A stretch of 56,237 bases of DNA from an uncultured Clostridia bacterium. Lineage in GTDB: Bacteria > Bacillota > Clostridia > Oscillospirales > Acutalibacteraceae. Shown one piece after another: positions 16,440-25,362 of the stretch. Under the pieces are notes generated by a model. It searched no databases. It was not told the DNA's origin and saw only the letters and a list, made by a program, of their open reading frames with translations. Each line of letters starts with the position of its first letter. Within the stretch, counting starts at the first letter, position 1. The position numbers and the translations under genes were made by a program. The stretch lies in contig CANQBP010000010.1 of NCBI GenBank assembly GCA_947589415.1, forward strand, positions 1 through 56,237, given 5' to 3'.

Positions 16440-18104
16440 TTATTTTTTATTCTTAACGGTTTTCATATATTTAAAAAACGCTTCGCCGTTGTCGTCCGCT
16501 TTGTTTGATCTGTCTGATATCAGCCATATATCCTTTCGGCAGAAGGGTTTCACCATATGGTACAATATTCTTGCATAATAAGCGTGTTTTGCATAATCAT
16601 TATCTGTCTTGGACAAACTTTTGAGATATTTCAGCTCTGCCTTTAATACATCAAAGGCAGACGCCTTTTTAATGATAACGGAGGAATTTTTCTCGGAATA
16701 TCTGATTATTCTGCGTTTGTTATAATAATAACATTTAGGAACAACGGACGAAAGCGGCGAAAATTTTCCGAAATTTATCACTGTCTTTTTGATTTCATCG
16801 CCCTTATGAGTACAGAAAAATTCGATAACACATTCATTTTTTCCCTCAAGATCTATATCTATCATAAAAGCAAATCCGGGATATTCATTTCTGCCCCATA
16901 TAATATTATCATAGCTATGCCCTAAATCTTTTGCATAAACCTTTTCCTCACCGTTGACAAGTGCATACATACGAATTTCATTTCTTTCACAACCCGCATA
17001 TTTCATTCTTCCCATCAAAGCGACTTTGTTTTCCTCAAGCTCGACAAATTCGATATTTGTAATATTAGTGGAAAGGTCGCAGACTCTCATATCACGGTAA
17101 TACAATCTTTTGCTAAGATATTTTTTTACAAATCTCATCTTGCCGTCATATTTTATTCTGTATATTAACAGCTTATATGCAAGCAGGAGTCCGCAGTTAT
17201 TTATAACATTATCATCAATATTAACGAGGATTCCCTTGAAATATTTTTCAAACTCCTCAACAGACATAACGGGGGCAAATATTTTTTCCGCATTCGGCAC
17301 AACAAAAGTCCATTCCAAAAACAGAATAAGGTTATACTGTATGAATTTCGGTACAAATTCAAACTCTTCCATACATCTGTTCACATTGGCAGTTATAAAA
17401 TTATCAAAAAACAGTTTCAAGTCCTTATCTGATTCTCTAAGTTCTTCATAGAAATTAAATATCGGAGGATTTTCATGCCACGGGTAGAAACGTGCCTCTT
17501 TATTTCTAAATACGTTAATTGTCTGCGTTTGTGCTGCCAGTTTCATAAAAATATCACATTTCGAAACCGATTTTACCGCCAAGCTTGTATTTATCTCTAT
17601 ATTAAGCTCCATACTTACGAAACATCTTGAAAGAAAAACCAAAGGGAAATTATATTTTTCATTCAAGTCACAATTTCCGGGCTTACCCTTTAGTGCCTTA
17701 CTTACCTTTGATAAATCCTGTTTATCGTATGTACTTATCATTATAATGGAAAGCGGTATATCTCTTATTTCGAGCGAAGCCTTCATAAATGCAAACGTAC
17801 TCTCCGAATATGCCCCGCCGCATTCGGGGAAACAAACGTATTTTCCTCTGACAAGCTCCAATGCGGCGGAATACGCCTCCGCCTGCGTATTGTACGTGCC
17901 CTTGCACACGGTAATGTTTCTGTTTTCTTTTTTCAATCCCGATATATATTCGGAATATTCGTTTTGCCCGCCGAGTGCAAGGACAATCTGTATATTTTCG
18001 GCGGCTATGTCTTTTTGTGAAAATATGCTGTCAAGAGTAGCAGATGCAAATTCATTTGACATATAAATTACTGCGCTAAAAAAGGGTTTGTTTTCTACGT
18101 TCAT
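16440..18104 (-). CDS. GT2-like glycosyltransferase with linker, fused (across a frameshift) to a CDP-glycerol glycerophosphotransferase
   Basis: A 554-residue frame. Residues 1-230 resemble a GT2 family GT-A domain (FFSAVIYMSNEFASATLDSI, then AYSAALELVRGKYVCF), but the usual DxD metal motif is replaced by PECGG, so the domain may be inactive or use another residue. Residues about 350-470 are a beta-rich region seen in TagF-type bifunctional enzymes. The last 30 residues are the start of a glycerophosphotransferase domain that continues in the -1 frame. The frame ends TVKNKK then TAA; one extra A would join it to the next part. AAAGGAT lies before the ATG. It is likely a wall-polymer enzyme working at the inner membrane face. 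Confidence 0.82.
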   Translation of the reverse strand: MNVENKPFFSAVIYMSNEFASATLDSIFSQKDIAAENIQIVLALGGQNEYSEYISGLKKENRNITVCKGTYNTQAEAYSAALELVRGKYVCFPECGGAYSESTFAFMKASLEIRDIPLSIIMISTYDKQDLSKVSKALKGKPGNCDLNEKYNFPLVFLSRCFVSMELNIEINTSLAVKSVSKCDIFMKLAAQTQTINVFRNKEARFYPWHENPPIFNFYEELRESDKDLKLFFDNFITANVNRCMEEFEFVPKFIQYNLILFLEWTFVVPNAEKIFAPVMSVEEFEKYFKGILVNIDDNVINNCGLLLAYKLLIYRIKYDGKMRFVKKYLSKRLYYRDMRVCDLSTNITNIEFVELEENKVALMGRMKYAGCERNEIRMYALVNGEEKVYAKDLGHSYDNIIWGRNEYPGFAFMIDIDLEGKNECVIEFFCTHKGDEIKKTVINFGKFSPLSSVVPKCYYYNKRRIIRYSEKNSSVIIKKASAFDVLKAELKYLKSLSKTDNDYAKHAYYARILYHMVKPFCRKDIWLISDRSNKADDNGEAFFKYMKTVKNKK

Positions 18105-18188
18105 TTAATCAGATCCTTTGCTTTTTAAACAGCACCTGCATACAGAAACTCCGAACTGCACACATTCACGAAACTACTGTTTTATCAA

Positions 18189-18394
18189 TTATTTTTTGCC
18201 GATATAATAAGCACACCCGTTGTATCCTAAATATTCTTTCAATGAAATTATCATTGGTTCATACGAAAAACACACTTCCCCGCCTTTTATAAGTTTTACC
18301 CCTGCATGAGTCATAACGGAAAGGCAAGATTATAAATTCCGTTAGGCGCAGGGGTATCAAACAGATACGCAAGACCGAAAATATCAATAAGCAT
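18189..18394 (-). pseudogene. decayed coding remnant (two overlapping short frames)
   Basis: In the 470-base gap between two polymer genes, a frame from 18394 encodes MLIDIFGLAYLFDTPAPN... (27 residues) and stops at 18311. A second frame from 18314 encodes 41 residues, MTHAGVKLIKGGEVCFSYE... ending GYNGCAYYIGKK. The second begins in an ATGA overlap with the first. Both have protein-like composition, and joined by a frameshift they would read as one continuous domain end, so a broken gene is likely. The family was not recognised. A nested inverted repeat (ACCCCTGC...GCAGGGGT, 18298-18355) overlaps the junction. Confidence 0.35.
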
Positions 18395-18574
18395 ATTATA
18401 AATTCGAGTATATTAAGTAACCGTCAGCCACGATAATCAAACAGCATTTATATAAATGTCTTACACTATCCTCCGTTATAAAACACTCATCATTGCCCTT
18501 ACAACAATAGTCATCAGTCGGTATCCGCTTAGGAAAACACACATTCCCACACAAATTTTTGAAAAACCGAAATA

Positions 18575-20833
18575 CTAATTTTTATATATATATTCTATCA
18601 TCTTATCCGCAAGGGCTTCCCTTGAATATCTTTCGGATATTATATCATAATAACTTTGTAATTCCTCAACCGTAATAAGGGGAAGTGAAAGAATTTTATT
18701 TGTAAGATCCTCATAAGAGCGTATATAAGCCGACGGTATTTTTTCCATTACTTCCTTTGAGCCCTCATTTTTCTCACAAAATACCATTTTTCCGTTCATT
18801 ATACCCTCGATATACGGCATACCGAAAGAATGGTTGAGTGAGAAATCTACCACGGCATCGTGATTTCTTATTTCCTGCGGGCCGTTTTTTGTACTGCCCT
18901 TATAACAAATATAATCCGAAAGCTCTTCATCAAGGAGAATATTTATAAATTCCTCCACATAGTCACCCGTACCGTACACATCAATAACTATATTATTTAT
19001 GTCATTATCCCTTAGATATTTACCGTAACCGATAAGATTATCTATATCCGCCTTTCGGTCGCTGCTTAATCTCAAGAGATAAATTCCCCTATAAACCTCT
19101 TTCTCCTCAACGGGAACAATTTCGTCCCTCAAAACAGAACGTGAGGACTCAAGACAGTTGCCGAGAACTATATACTTCTTATAGTTTTTAAAACCGAAAT
19201 TCTCGATATATTTCTGTCTGTTGGTTTCCGTAACGAATACCGCCTTGCCGATATCACATTTGTTAAGCTCATCGAGAATATTCGGGAACACCTCCTCAAA
19301 TATCTCAACGGGACAATGGAAGAAATATATTTTATTTTTTATCATATCCGATTTTCCCGCATTGAGGAAAAGGTGGAGTGATTCTCTTGTTGAAATAACG
19401 GTTTCGCTATTAGTTTCATCAAGCCATTTTTCCAGTCTGTAACCTGCATACGGTTTAAGGTTTACTATATCCTTATCGTATGTAAGATAAGAAAAGAGCT
19501 TTTTTCTCCTGTAAAAATGTCTTTTATACAAATTCAGCGGGGTTTTCTTATTTGCATCATAAAGTGCAGTAAGGTTAAGCGCATACGGCATTTGCTTAGG
19601 CTTTTGATTTTTCTTGAGAGAAAGAAGTTCCACGAGATATCCCTTTTCAAGAAATGCCTCCGCAAGTGAACGTGTCGCAAATACCGTTCCGCCTATTCCG
19701 TAAAAATTATATCCGATAAATGTAATTTTATGGCGCTGCATATTTGCAAAATCCTCATACATACGCTGAATATGTTTACCCTCAAGAACATAGTCATAGT
19801 CTATGTTTTCCGGCAGTCTGGAACGGAAAAACGGATTGATGCCGTAATTTTCCGTTACAATCATATTGACAAGTTCTTTCGGCCGTTTTACATTGTATTC
19901 ATTCAGCTCATCAATTTCACAATATAATTTTCTCTTTTTAAGATAGTCATTTATATCGGGTTGGAAAAGTATTACCGGTTTACCGAGGAATGTCACATCA
20001 AATCCGACAGAGGAATAATCCGTTATAAGAGCATTACATTGTGCAAGCTCGTCCATAACATCAATTTTTGATGCGTGTTTAAAAATTATATGTTTGCACT
20101 CGTTTTCACCCTTTAACATACGTATTTTTTCCTCGTCAAAAAACTTATGCACACATAATATTAAATCTGTATCGGTTCTTTCAAGGTATTCCAAAAGATT
20201 TTCGTCTGTAATGACTTTTTTTATCTTTTGAAGGAATATTTTTGTAGGCAGGTTATTGCCTAAGTATTCCCTCCATGTCAAAAACCATAGAATTTTTTTA
20301 TTTTCGGGCTTATACTCCCTAAAACGCTTCACAAGCTCCATATATCTGGGGTGATATTCACCGTAGTACATTTGGTACGGTTTAAAATCGTTTGTATTTT
20401 CAAATATTTCTTTAACAAATCTGTTATAATACACAAATCTGAAAAAATTGTTATTGTACGAACGTCCGTTATAGCTTATAACTTTCATTGCGAGTGTTCC
20501 GTGCTGTAAATATATCAGCGGTTTTTGAACGGATAAATCAAATTTCCTGCCCATCACATTTTCGGGTCTTACATCCCGATAGCTTTGTGCTACAAGAAAC
20601 ATATCCGCCTCACAATAGAGTTTGAGATGTCTGACGGTATCTCTCCATATAATAAATTCTTTCAAATCCTCCGAAAGATTGTCATACAGCATCATATTGT
20701 CCCTGTTTTTTTCGAGTACCAAATATTTATCAATATCATCTTTTACACGAACGGTTTCCCTCCAAAAATAATAAGCGTTGTTATTTGCGGTTCTGCTCAG
20801 ATTTTCGCCTATAAGCCAAATATACCTTCCCAT
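18575..20833 (-). CDS. CDP-glycerol glycerophosphotransferase - GT4 glycosyltransferase fusion
   Basis: A 752-residue two-domain enzyme. Residues 1 to about 365 are a TagB/TagF-type glycerophosphotransferase (LIYLQHGTLAMK, WFLTWREYLG, HKFF, ALITDYSSVGFDVTFLGKPV). Residues about 370-752 are a GT-B fold GT4 transferase (GYNFYGIGGTVFATRSLAEAF; the donor-site motif HSFGMPYIEGIMNGKMVFCE). The arrangement predicts addition of polyol phosphate and a sugar to the same polymer. No membrane segment is seen, so it is peripheral on the cytoplasmic face, as TagF enzymes are. AGAGGAAG precedes the ATG. It is 54 bases downstream of the Stealth gene and shares its strand. Confidence 0.9.
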   Translation of the reverse strand: MGRYIWLIGENLSRTANNNAYYFWRETVRVKDDIDKYLVLEKNRDNMMLYDNLSEDLKEFIIWRDTVRHLKLYCEADMFLVAQSYRDVRPENVMGRKFDLSVQKPLIYLQHGTLAMKVISYNGRSYNNNFFRFVYYNRFVKEIFENTNDFKPYQMYYGEYHPRYMELVKRFREYKPENKKILWFLTWREYLGNNLPTKIFLQKIKKVITDENLLEYLERTDTDLILCVHKFFDEEKIRMLKGENECKHIIFKHASKIDVMDELAQCNALITDYSSVGFDVTFLGKPVILFQPDINDYLKKRKLYCEIDELNEYNVKRPKELVNMIVTENYGINPFFRSRLPENIDYDYVLEGKHIQRMYEDFANMQRHKITFIGYNFYGIGGTVFATRSLAEAFLEKGYLVELLSLKKNQKPKQMPYALNLTALYDANKKTPLNLYKRHFYRRKKLFSYLTYDKDIVNLKPYAGYRLEKWLDETNSETVISTRESLHLFLNAGKSDMIKNKIYFFHCPVEIFEEVFPNILDELNKCDIGKAVFVTETNRQKYIENFGFKNYKKYIVLGNCLESSRSVLRDEIVPVEEKEVYRGIYLLRLSSDRKADIDNLIGYGKYLRDNDINNIVIDVYGTGDYVEEFINILLDEELSDYICYKGSTKNGPQEIRNHDAVVDFSLNHSFGMPYIEGIMNGKMVFCEKNEGSKEVMEKIPSAYIRSYEDLTNKILSLPLITVEELQSYYDIISERYSREALADKMIEYIYKN

Positions 20834-20887
20834 AAATAAATACTTCCTCTCATAAAAAACTTATCACGAGCTAATTTTAATATTCGG

Positions 20888-21898
20888 TCATAACTCAAAC
20901 GAACTTTTCTCCGGTAAGAGCTTTTCAAAGCATCGGTTTATTTTCTCCTTTTTTTCCTCAAAATTTATTGTTCTCGGCGTATCGTTTACACATATCATTT
21001 TATATTTCTGTTCCGATATTGCCGTACACAACTCTCCAAAATTTTTTTCCTCTATATGAAATACTTCACCGAATTTATCGGATCTCAAATTATAATCGCC
21101 TTTACAGAACTGCCAGTACTTAAACAGCCATTGGTTCACATTCGATTCCGTGCGGAACTTATCCGTACAGGTTTTATCCAATGTATCATAATACTTGTCC
21201 CATACTTCCTCAAGTGTACTTTTAAGAAAATCCGACGGTATATGATCATAATGAAATCCCGGAAACCACTCCCACGGTACAAGCAGCAGCGTTTTCATAA
21301 CCTTTCTGTAACCGTTTTTCAAGCTGAACCATTTTTTAAAATCCCTTTTCATTATGGAGCGTTTTTTATCCTTAAATTCCGTATTGATAACTTCCATGTT
21401 CGAGCCGTTAAAATGACCTGCGCTGTCATGTCCGAAATAAATGCAATTAAGCCCGAATGTATCACACGGCAGACCGTTTTTGAAAAAATCTTCGGGCAAT
21501 ACCGGCTTTATTATAAACATATCATCATTAAAATAAACAAATTTTTCCGAAAGTCCCTTTATCCTATGCATATTCAGTTCTATTGTGTGAGAGCTGAAAG
21601 TAGGAAGATATTTTTCGGGAATATAATCCGCATGATTAACGATATTCAGTTTAGGATTATCAACATTCAGCCATTGCGGAAGATGTCCCCAAGTTATGAA
21701 ATGTATTTTATTGACCCACGGGGCAAATTTTTCGACAGCTCTAAACCAATAGTGCAAATTATCCCAATCACGGTATCTCACATCTGTACCGCTGTCTTTC
21801 ATTTTTACCGAAACATCATACTTTGCTTTTTCAGCCTGCCACACGGGGTCATTGCCGTCCACCCAAGCTATAACAAAATCAATTTTTTCCTCTGCCAT
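20888..21898 (-). CDS. Stealth family sugar-phosphate transferase (capsular polymer)
   Basis: A 336-residue Stealth protein. The conserved regions are all visible: CR1 DFVIAWVDGNDPVW near the start, CR2 from RYRDWDNLHYWFRAVEKFAPW through VYFNDDMFIIKPV, CR3 near MKTLLLVPWEWFPGFHYDHI and CR4 near INFEEKKEKINRCFEKLLPE. Known members transfer hexose 1-phosphate units to build capsules with sugar-phosphate backbones. Here it suggests that the polymer contains sugar-1-phosphate links in addition to glycerol phosphate. AAGGGG precedes the ATG. It is separated from the upstream glycerophosphotransferase gene by only three bases. Confidence 0.93.
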   Translation of the reverse strand: MAEEKIDFVIAWVDGNDPVWQAEKAKYDVSVKMKDSGTDVRYRDWDNLHYWFRAVEKFAPWVNKIHFITWGHLPQWLNVDNPKLNIVNHADYIPEKYLPTFSSHTIELNMHRIKGLSEKFVYFNDDMFIIKPVLPEDFFKNGLPCDTFGLNCIYFGHDSAGHFNGSNMEVINTEFKDKKRSIMKRDFKKWFSLKNGYRKVMKTLLLVPWEWFPGFHYDHIPSDFLKSTLEEVWDKYYDTLDKTCTDKFRTESNVNQWLFKYWQFCKGDYNLRSDKFGEVFHIEEKNFGELCTAISEQKYKMICVNDTPRTINFEEKKEKINRCFEKLLPEKSSFEL

Positions 21899-21901
21899 AT
21901 A

Positions 21902-23101
21902 TTATAACCCCTTGATTGCCCTATAATTACGTTCACAATTATTTTTATCGTACAAATCGAAAAATTCGTCATGCCTTTTCAGATATTTTTCCTTATTTTC
22001 AAACTTTTCAACAACAGCAGCCTCAAGTTCGGCAAGTGCATCGTTCAAATTACGGCAGACAGGCCCGAAACCGTCATTTTCATAACTGAAGTACCCCTCC
22101 GGATACTGACCCTTTCTGAAATCGTCATAATCAAACTGATAGTACATAAGCCTTTTTTTCATATATGCAAAATCCATGGCGATACTGGAATAATCGGTAA
22201 TTAAATAGGCGGACGTTTTAAGAAGCTGCTGAACATCAAATTCCGGCCATTTAGCCACAATTATCCTGCTGTCATTTATTTCAAAATATTTAAGAAAAGG
22301 CTGCATATCCCTATGCGGATAAAATACCATTTTCAGATCGTATTTTTCAAGTATTTCATGCAGTACGGTACTGCCGAGAAATTCACTCCAGCCCTTAAAA
22401 TATTCCGTTGTCTTAAAATCGGAAACGTCCTCAATTTCATAAGAAGCCGAAGTAGGTGTTGCAATCCAGCTCCTCCATGTAGGCATAAGCAGTATCTGAT
22501 TTTCCTCCGTTATCGCATCATGCAGTCCGTCAAGCCTGCAAATTCCCAATTTTTTTACATACCCGTCAGGATAACCGTATTTTTCGCTGACATATTTCCA
22601 TTCCCTTTCCGTGCTGCAAACAAACATTCTCATCATGGTATTTTCATAATAAAGCCACGGCATATCGTCCTTTATTATTCCATGCTGTAAAAAAATTCGT
22701 GTATTTTTAAGAATTTTATTTACCTCAAGGAAATAGCAGACCGCCGCATTCGGTTTCCCGCCCTTTTGGGAACTTATATTCTTATTTGCCGTGAGATACA
22801 AAATCCAGTGCATAAAACTGCCGTAGTTGACTGTTTTGCCCAGCTTTTCCGCTTTACTGCTGTCGGGGGAAGTTTTCCTAATAGCATATACCGCATCTTG
22901 TTCGGGGTAATTTTGTCTTATATATCTGAAAAGATAAAAACCGTTATCCCTTGCCTCATTTTCATTATCGCATATAAGCCAGAGATCTTTACGAAAAAGT
23001 CTGTATATAAGAGCAGCCGGAAGAGCTGCAAGAAAAAGAAATACGTGTCCTATATCTTTTATCTTCACACGCTGCAATTTTTGGAAAAATGTTTCCTCCA
23101 T
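21902..23101 (-). CDS. CDP-glycerol glycerophosphotransferase (TagB/TagF type)
   Basis: A 399-residue single-domain enzyme. An N-terminal hydrophobic/amphipathic stretch (FLFLAALPAALIYRLF) could hold it to the membrane. The family motifs are FRKDLWLICDNENEARDNG, IFLQHGIIKDDMPW, LMPTWRSW, FYPHRD and YLITDYSSIAMDFAYMKKR. It would move glycerol phosphate from CDP-glycerol onto a lipid-linked acceptor. The start at 23101 follows GGGGTG; the ATG at 23125 has no ribosome site. It lies between the export permease and the Stealth gene. Its alignment with the 15430-18104 gene is what confirms the frameshift there. Confidence 0.9.
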   Translation of the reverse strand: MEETFFQKLQRVKIKDIGHVFLFLAALPAALIYRLFRKDLWLICDNENEARDNGFYLFRYIRQNYPEQDAVYAIRKTSPDSSKAEKLGKTVNYGSFMHWILYLTANKNISSQKGGKPNAAVCYFLEVNKILKNTRIFLQHGIIKDDMPWLYYENTMMRMFVCSTEREWKYVSEKYGYPDGYVKKLGICRLDGLHDAITEENQILLMPTWRSWIATPTSASYEIEDVSDFKTTEYFKGWSEFLGSTVLHEILEKYDLKMVFYPHRDMQPFLKYFEINDSRIIVAKWPEFDVQQLLKTSAYLITDYSSIAMDFAYMKKRLMYYQFDYDDFRKGQYPEGYFSYENDGFGPVCRNLNDALAELEAAVVEKFENKEKYLKRHDEFFDLYDKNNCERNYRAIKGL

Positions 23102-23134
23102 TACGCCACACCCCGCCAACATCATTCGAGAATA

Positions 23135-24046
23135 TTATAAAACGTCGGGCAATTCCTTTCTCAAACGGTTATAATTGTAAATACCAAAGACTATAACAAC
23201 GGCAAGTTCCAACAGAAATATAGCGTTTTCCCACAAAGGGTGCAGGGCATACTTCATACTTGCCCCGTAATCCGGTGCCTCCCATATCCATTTATTGCAC
23301 AAAATAGCTTTACGGTAGGCATTTGAGAAATATGTCATAGGATTGCAAAGAAGCACCATACGGATTGCTTCGCTTTTAACCATATATGAATCGTAGCACA
23401 CGCCCGAAAGCCAGAACAGACCCGACATGATTGTTGCGATAAAACTCGAAAAATCCTTGCTGAATGCACTCATCGGAGCTATTGACCACTGAAGTGCAAG
23501 GAAAAACAGGAACATAAGAGGTGCAAGTATCAGTATCTGCAAATTATATATACTCGGCTGGTATCCTATGCAGAGCAGATAAATATAGCTGAGTGAGAAA
23601 AGGAATATATGAACATAAAATTTTGATATTGTAGTATATGTCATAATTACGGAAACGGGAAACGAAACCTTTGTGACAAACTGCCTGTTGTCCGCTATGC
23701 ACCTTGAACCCCTGCTCACAGCGTCGCTCATAAAGAACCACGGAACAAAACCGACAACGAGAAACACAAAATACGGCACTCCCATTTCCGTTCTGTCAGC
23801 CGAACGAAATCCTATCGTGAAAGCAAACCAATATACAAAAAGCTGGAACAAAGGTTTCATAACTGCCCACAACGGGCCGAGAACCGCACCCTTGTATGTT
23901 TTTATCAAATCTTCCTTAGCGAGCATAAAAGTTTGTTTTGAAAATCCTTTATGCTCTCTCGGTATCCTCGTTACAGCTTCCCAAAAATTTTTGAAAAAAC
24001 GGGAAATTTTACTTTCCTTTTCGCAAGAAAGTTCAGTATCCGTCAT
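23135..24046 (-). CDS. ABC-2 type polysaccharide/teichoic acid export permease (TagG/Wzm-like)
   Basis: A 303-residue permease with six predicted membrane helices and a cytoplasmic N-terminus containing the amphipathic KEDLIKTYKGAVLGPLWAVM stretch of the ABC-2 family. It would flip or export the completed lipid-linked polymer. The matching ATP-binding subunit (TagH/Wzt) is not encoded anywhere in the window, so it must be elsewhere. The ATG at 24046 lies 8 bases after GGGAGG; the longer frame begins with a TTG inside that ribosome site. Four bases separate it from the upstream GT2 gene. Confidence 0.92.
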   Translation of the reverse strand: MTDTELSCEKESKISRFFKNFWEAVTRIPREHKGFSKQTFMLAKEDLIKTYKGAVLGPLWAVMKPLFQLFVYWFAFTIGFRSADRTEMGVPYFVFLVVGFVPWFFMSDAVSRGSRCIADNRQFVTKVSFPVSVIMTYTTISKFYVHIFLFSLSYIYLLCIGYQPSIYNLQILILAPLMFLFFLALQWSIAPMSAFSKDFSSFIATIMSGLFWLSGVCYDSYMVKSEAIRMVLLCNPMTYFSNAYRKAILCNKWIWEAPDYGASMKYALHPLWENAIFLLELAVVIVFGIYNYNRLRKELPDVL

Positions 24047-24050
24047 AACA

Positions 24051-25145
24051 TTACCTCCCAATCAGGCGGTTAGCCGCCATACATCTTTTTACCTCTTGAA
24101 TTTCCTTTTCAGCCGAGCCGTCAATACTTTTCCTCCAAAACGGCAATTCCGCAATACCCGCAAAAGTACCGATTCCATATACGATATGCAAAAGCGGAAA
24201 TATAAACACAAGCAATAACATATTTATATTTTTTCTTTCTGTTGTCATTATTGCCGATAACGTCATAAGAATATCGGCAGTAACATATAAAATCGACAAT
24301 GCCGCTATCGGTATATACAGCAGCGTATTACCGGTGAACACCCCTATAATAAGCAACACAAGACAAACAATTATTGCCCCGACAAAACAAAAAGGGACAA
24401 AATGAAAAAGCGAAAGACATTTCGGGCATACACCTAAGGTAAGCCCGATCCATTTTCCGTTGCCGTACTTTTGTTTCAACATTTCGGAAAGTGTCGGTCT
24501 TATATTCTGATATGATATAATCTCGTCACTTTGGCATATTCGGTAACCGTTCTGTCTTATTCTCCAATGCAGCTCATTATCCTCCGTCCGTCCGAGCGAC
24601 TCGTTAAATCCCCCTACCTTTTCAAAGACCTCACGTCTGTATGCGCCGTGGAAAAGTGAAGAAACATATTTTTTACCCTCACTCTGTCTGCGGTAGCCTG
24701 CAAACGAACTCCCGAACATTGAGCTTTCCGCAAGCAGCAGCATTTCTCTGTACGGTGTAGGTTCGGATATATTACTCGGTCTTGCTCCTCCGCACACATA
24801 TTCTCCCTCGGATATGATCTTAACATTCTTTTCGATAAACCTCTCCGGTATTGATGCATGGGCGTCAAGCCTTATAATAATGTCACCCGCTGCTGCTTTC
24901 AAAGCAACATTCCAACCTGCCGCCTGAGATCTCTTAAAGTTATCGAGAACGGATATTTTCATATAATTATTCATATTTTCTTTTGCAAAACGCATAAATA
25001 TATCTTTTGTGCTATCCTGCGAATTACTGTCCACGAGAATTATTTCCGTCTTATTTTTAGGATATGTTTGGGTGAGAACCTCGTCCAGGAGCGCAGGCAA
25101 TGTCTGCGACTCATTGTACGCTATAATACATAAAGAAACCGTCAT
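24051..25145 (-). CDS. Family 2 glycosyltransferase, membrane-bound (ExoA-like)
   Basis: A 364-residue GT2 enzyme: VSLCIIAYNESQTLPALL at the N-terminus, IILVDSNSQDST, the metal-binding RLDAHAS, and the acceptor-site RTEDNELHWRIRQNGYRI. Two or three membrane helices lie at residues about 245-345. This resembles ExoA-type transferases that act early in polysaccharide assembly. The start is uncertain: an ATG at 25169 lies only a few bases from the predicted transcription start, and the ATG at 25145, chosen because family members begin MTVSLCIIAYNE, lacks a ribosome site. It is first in the polymer operon, directly behind a consensus promoter. Confidence 0.9.
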   Translation of the reverse strand: MTVSLCIIAYNESQTLPALLDEVLTQTYPKNKTEIILVDSNSQDSTKDIFMRFAKENMNNYMKISVLDNFKRSQAAGWNVALKAAAGDIIIRLDAHASIPERFIEKNVKIISEGEYVCGGARPSNISEPTPYREMLLLAESSMFGSSFAGYRRQSEGKKYVSSLFHGAYRREVFEKVGGFNESLGRTEDNELHWRIRQNGYRICQSDEIISYQNIRPTLSEMLKQKYGNGKWIGLTLGVCPKCLSLFHFVPFCFVGAIIVCLVLLIIGVFTGNTLLYIPIAALSILYVTADILMTLSAIMTTERKNINMLLLVFIFPLLHIVYGIGTFAGIAELPFWRKSIDGSAEKEIQEVKRCMAANRLIGR

Positions 25146-25180
25146 TAACAACACAGTCCAATACACCATAATTAAGTAAT

Positions 25181-25209
25181 ATTATAATTTCAAAAACACA
25201 CTTTGTCAA
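25181..25209 (-). promoter_or_regulatory. promoter of the surface polymer operon
   Basis: On the minus strand TTGACA (25209-25204) and TATAAT (25186-25181) are perfect and 17 bases apart. Transcription should start near 25174, just before the GT2 gene. Confidence 0.8.
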
Positions 25210-25303
25210 TCAATATAAGTCATTTTTGGTATCCTAACAATACAAAAGCCAAAATACCGAAAATATATGTACGCTTTGGCAAATATTATGTACGGTCAAT
25301 AAA

Positions 25304-25353
25304 CGGGGACTGCCCGACTCCACCTGTTTCACCCCGTGAGCCGGACAGCCCCG
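25304..25353 (-). terminator. long hairpin terminator after the CotH gene
   Basis: The 16-17 base arms (CGGGGACTGCCCGACTC with GAGCCGGACAGCCCCG) pair with one bulge and two mismatches around a 17-base loop. On the minus strand the stem is followed by TTTATTG. It ends the CotH transcript, just past its stop. Confidence 0.7.
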
Positions 25354-25362
25354 ACCGAATAT

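Noticed and set aside
16440-16450. Canonical programmed -1 frameshift signal at the A6 run
   Set aside because: In the reading frame the heptamer is T-AAA-AAA, not X-XXY-YYZ with three identical leading bases, and no strong downstream stem was seen. Slippage is possible but not a classic signal.
18298-18355. Nested inverted repeat as a riboswitch
   Set aside because: The arms ACCCCTGC/GCAGGGGT and AACGGAA/TTCCGTT pair, but no known riboswitch core was recognised and the downstream start is about 200 bases away, past a decayed frame.
21056-21907. 283-residue open frame antisense to the Stealth gene
   Set aside because: Shadow frame; the opposite strand holds all four Stealth regions.
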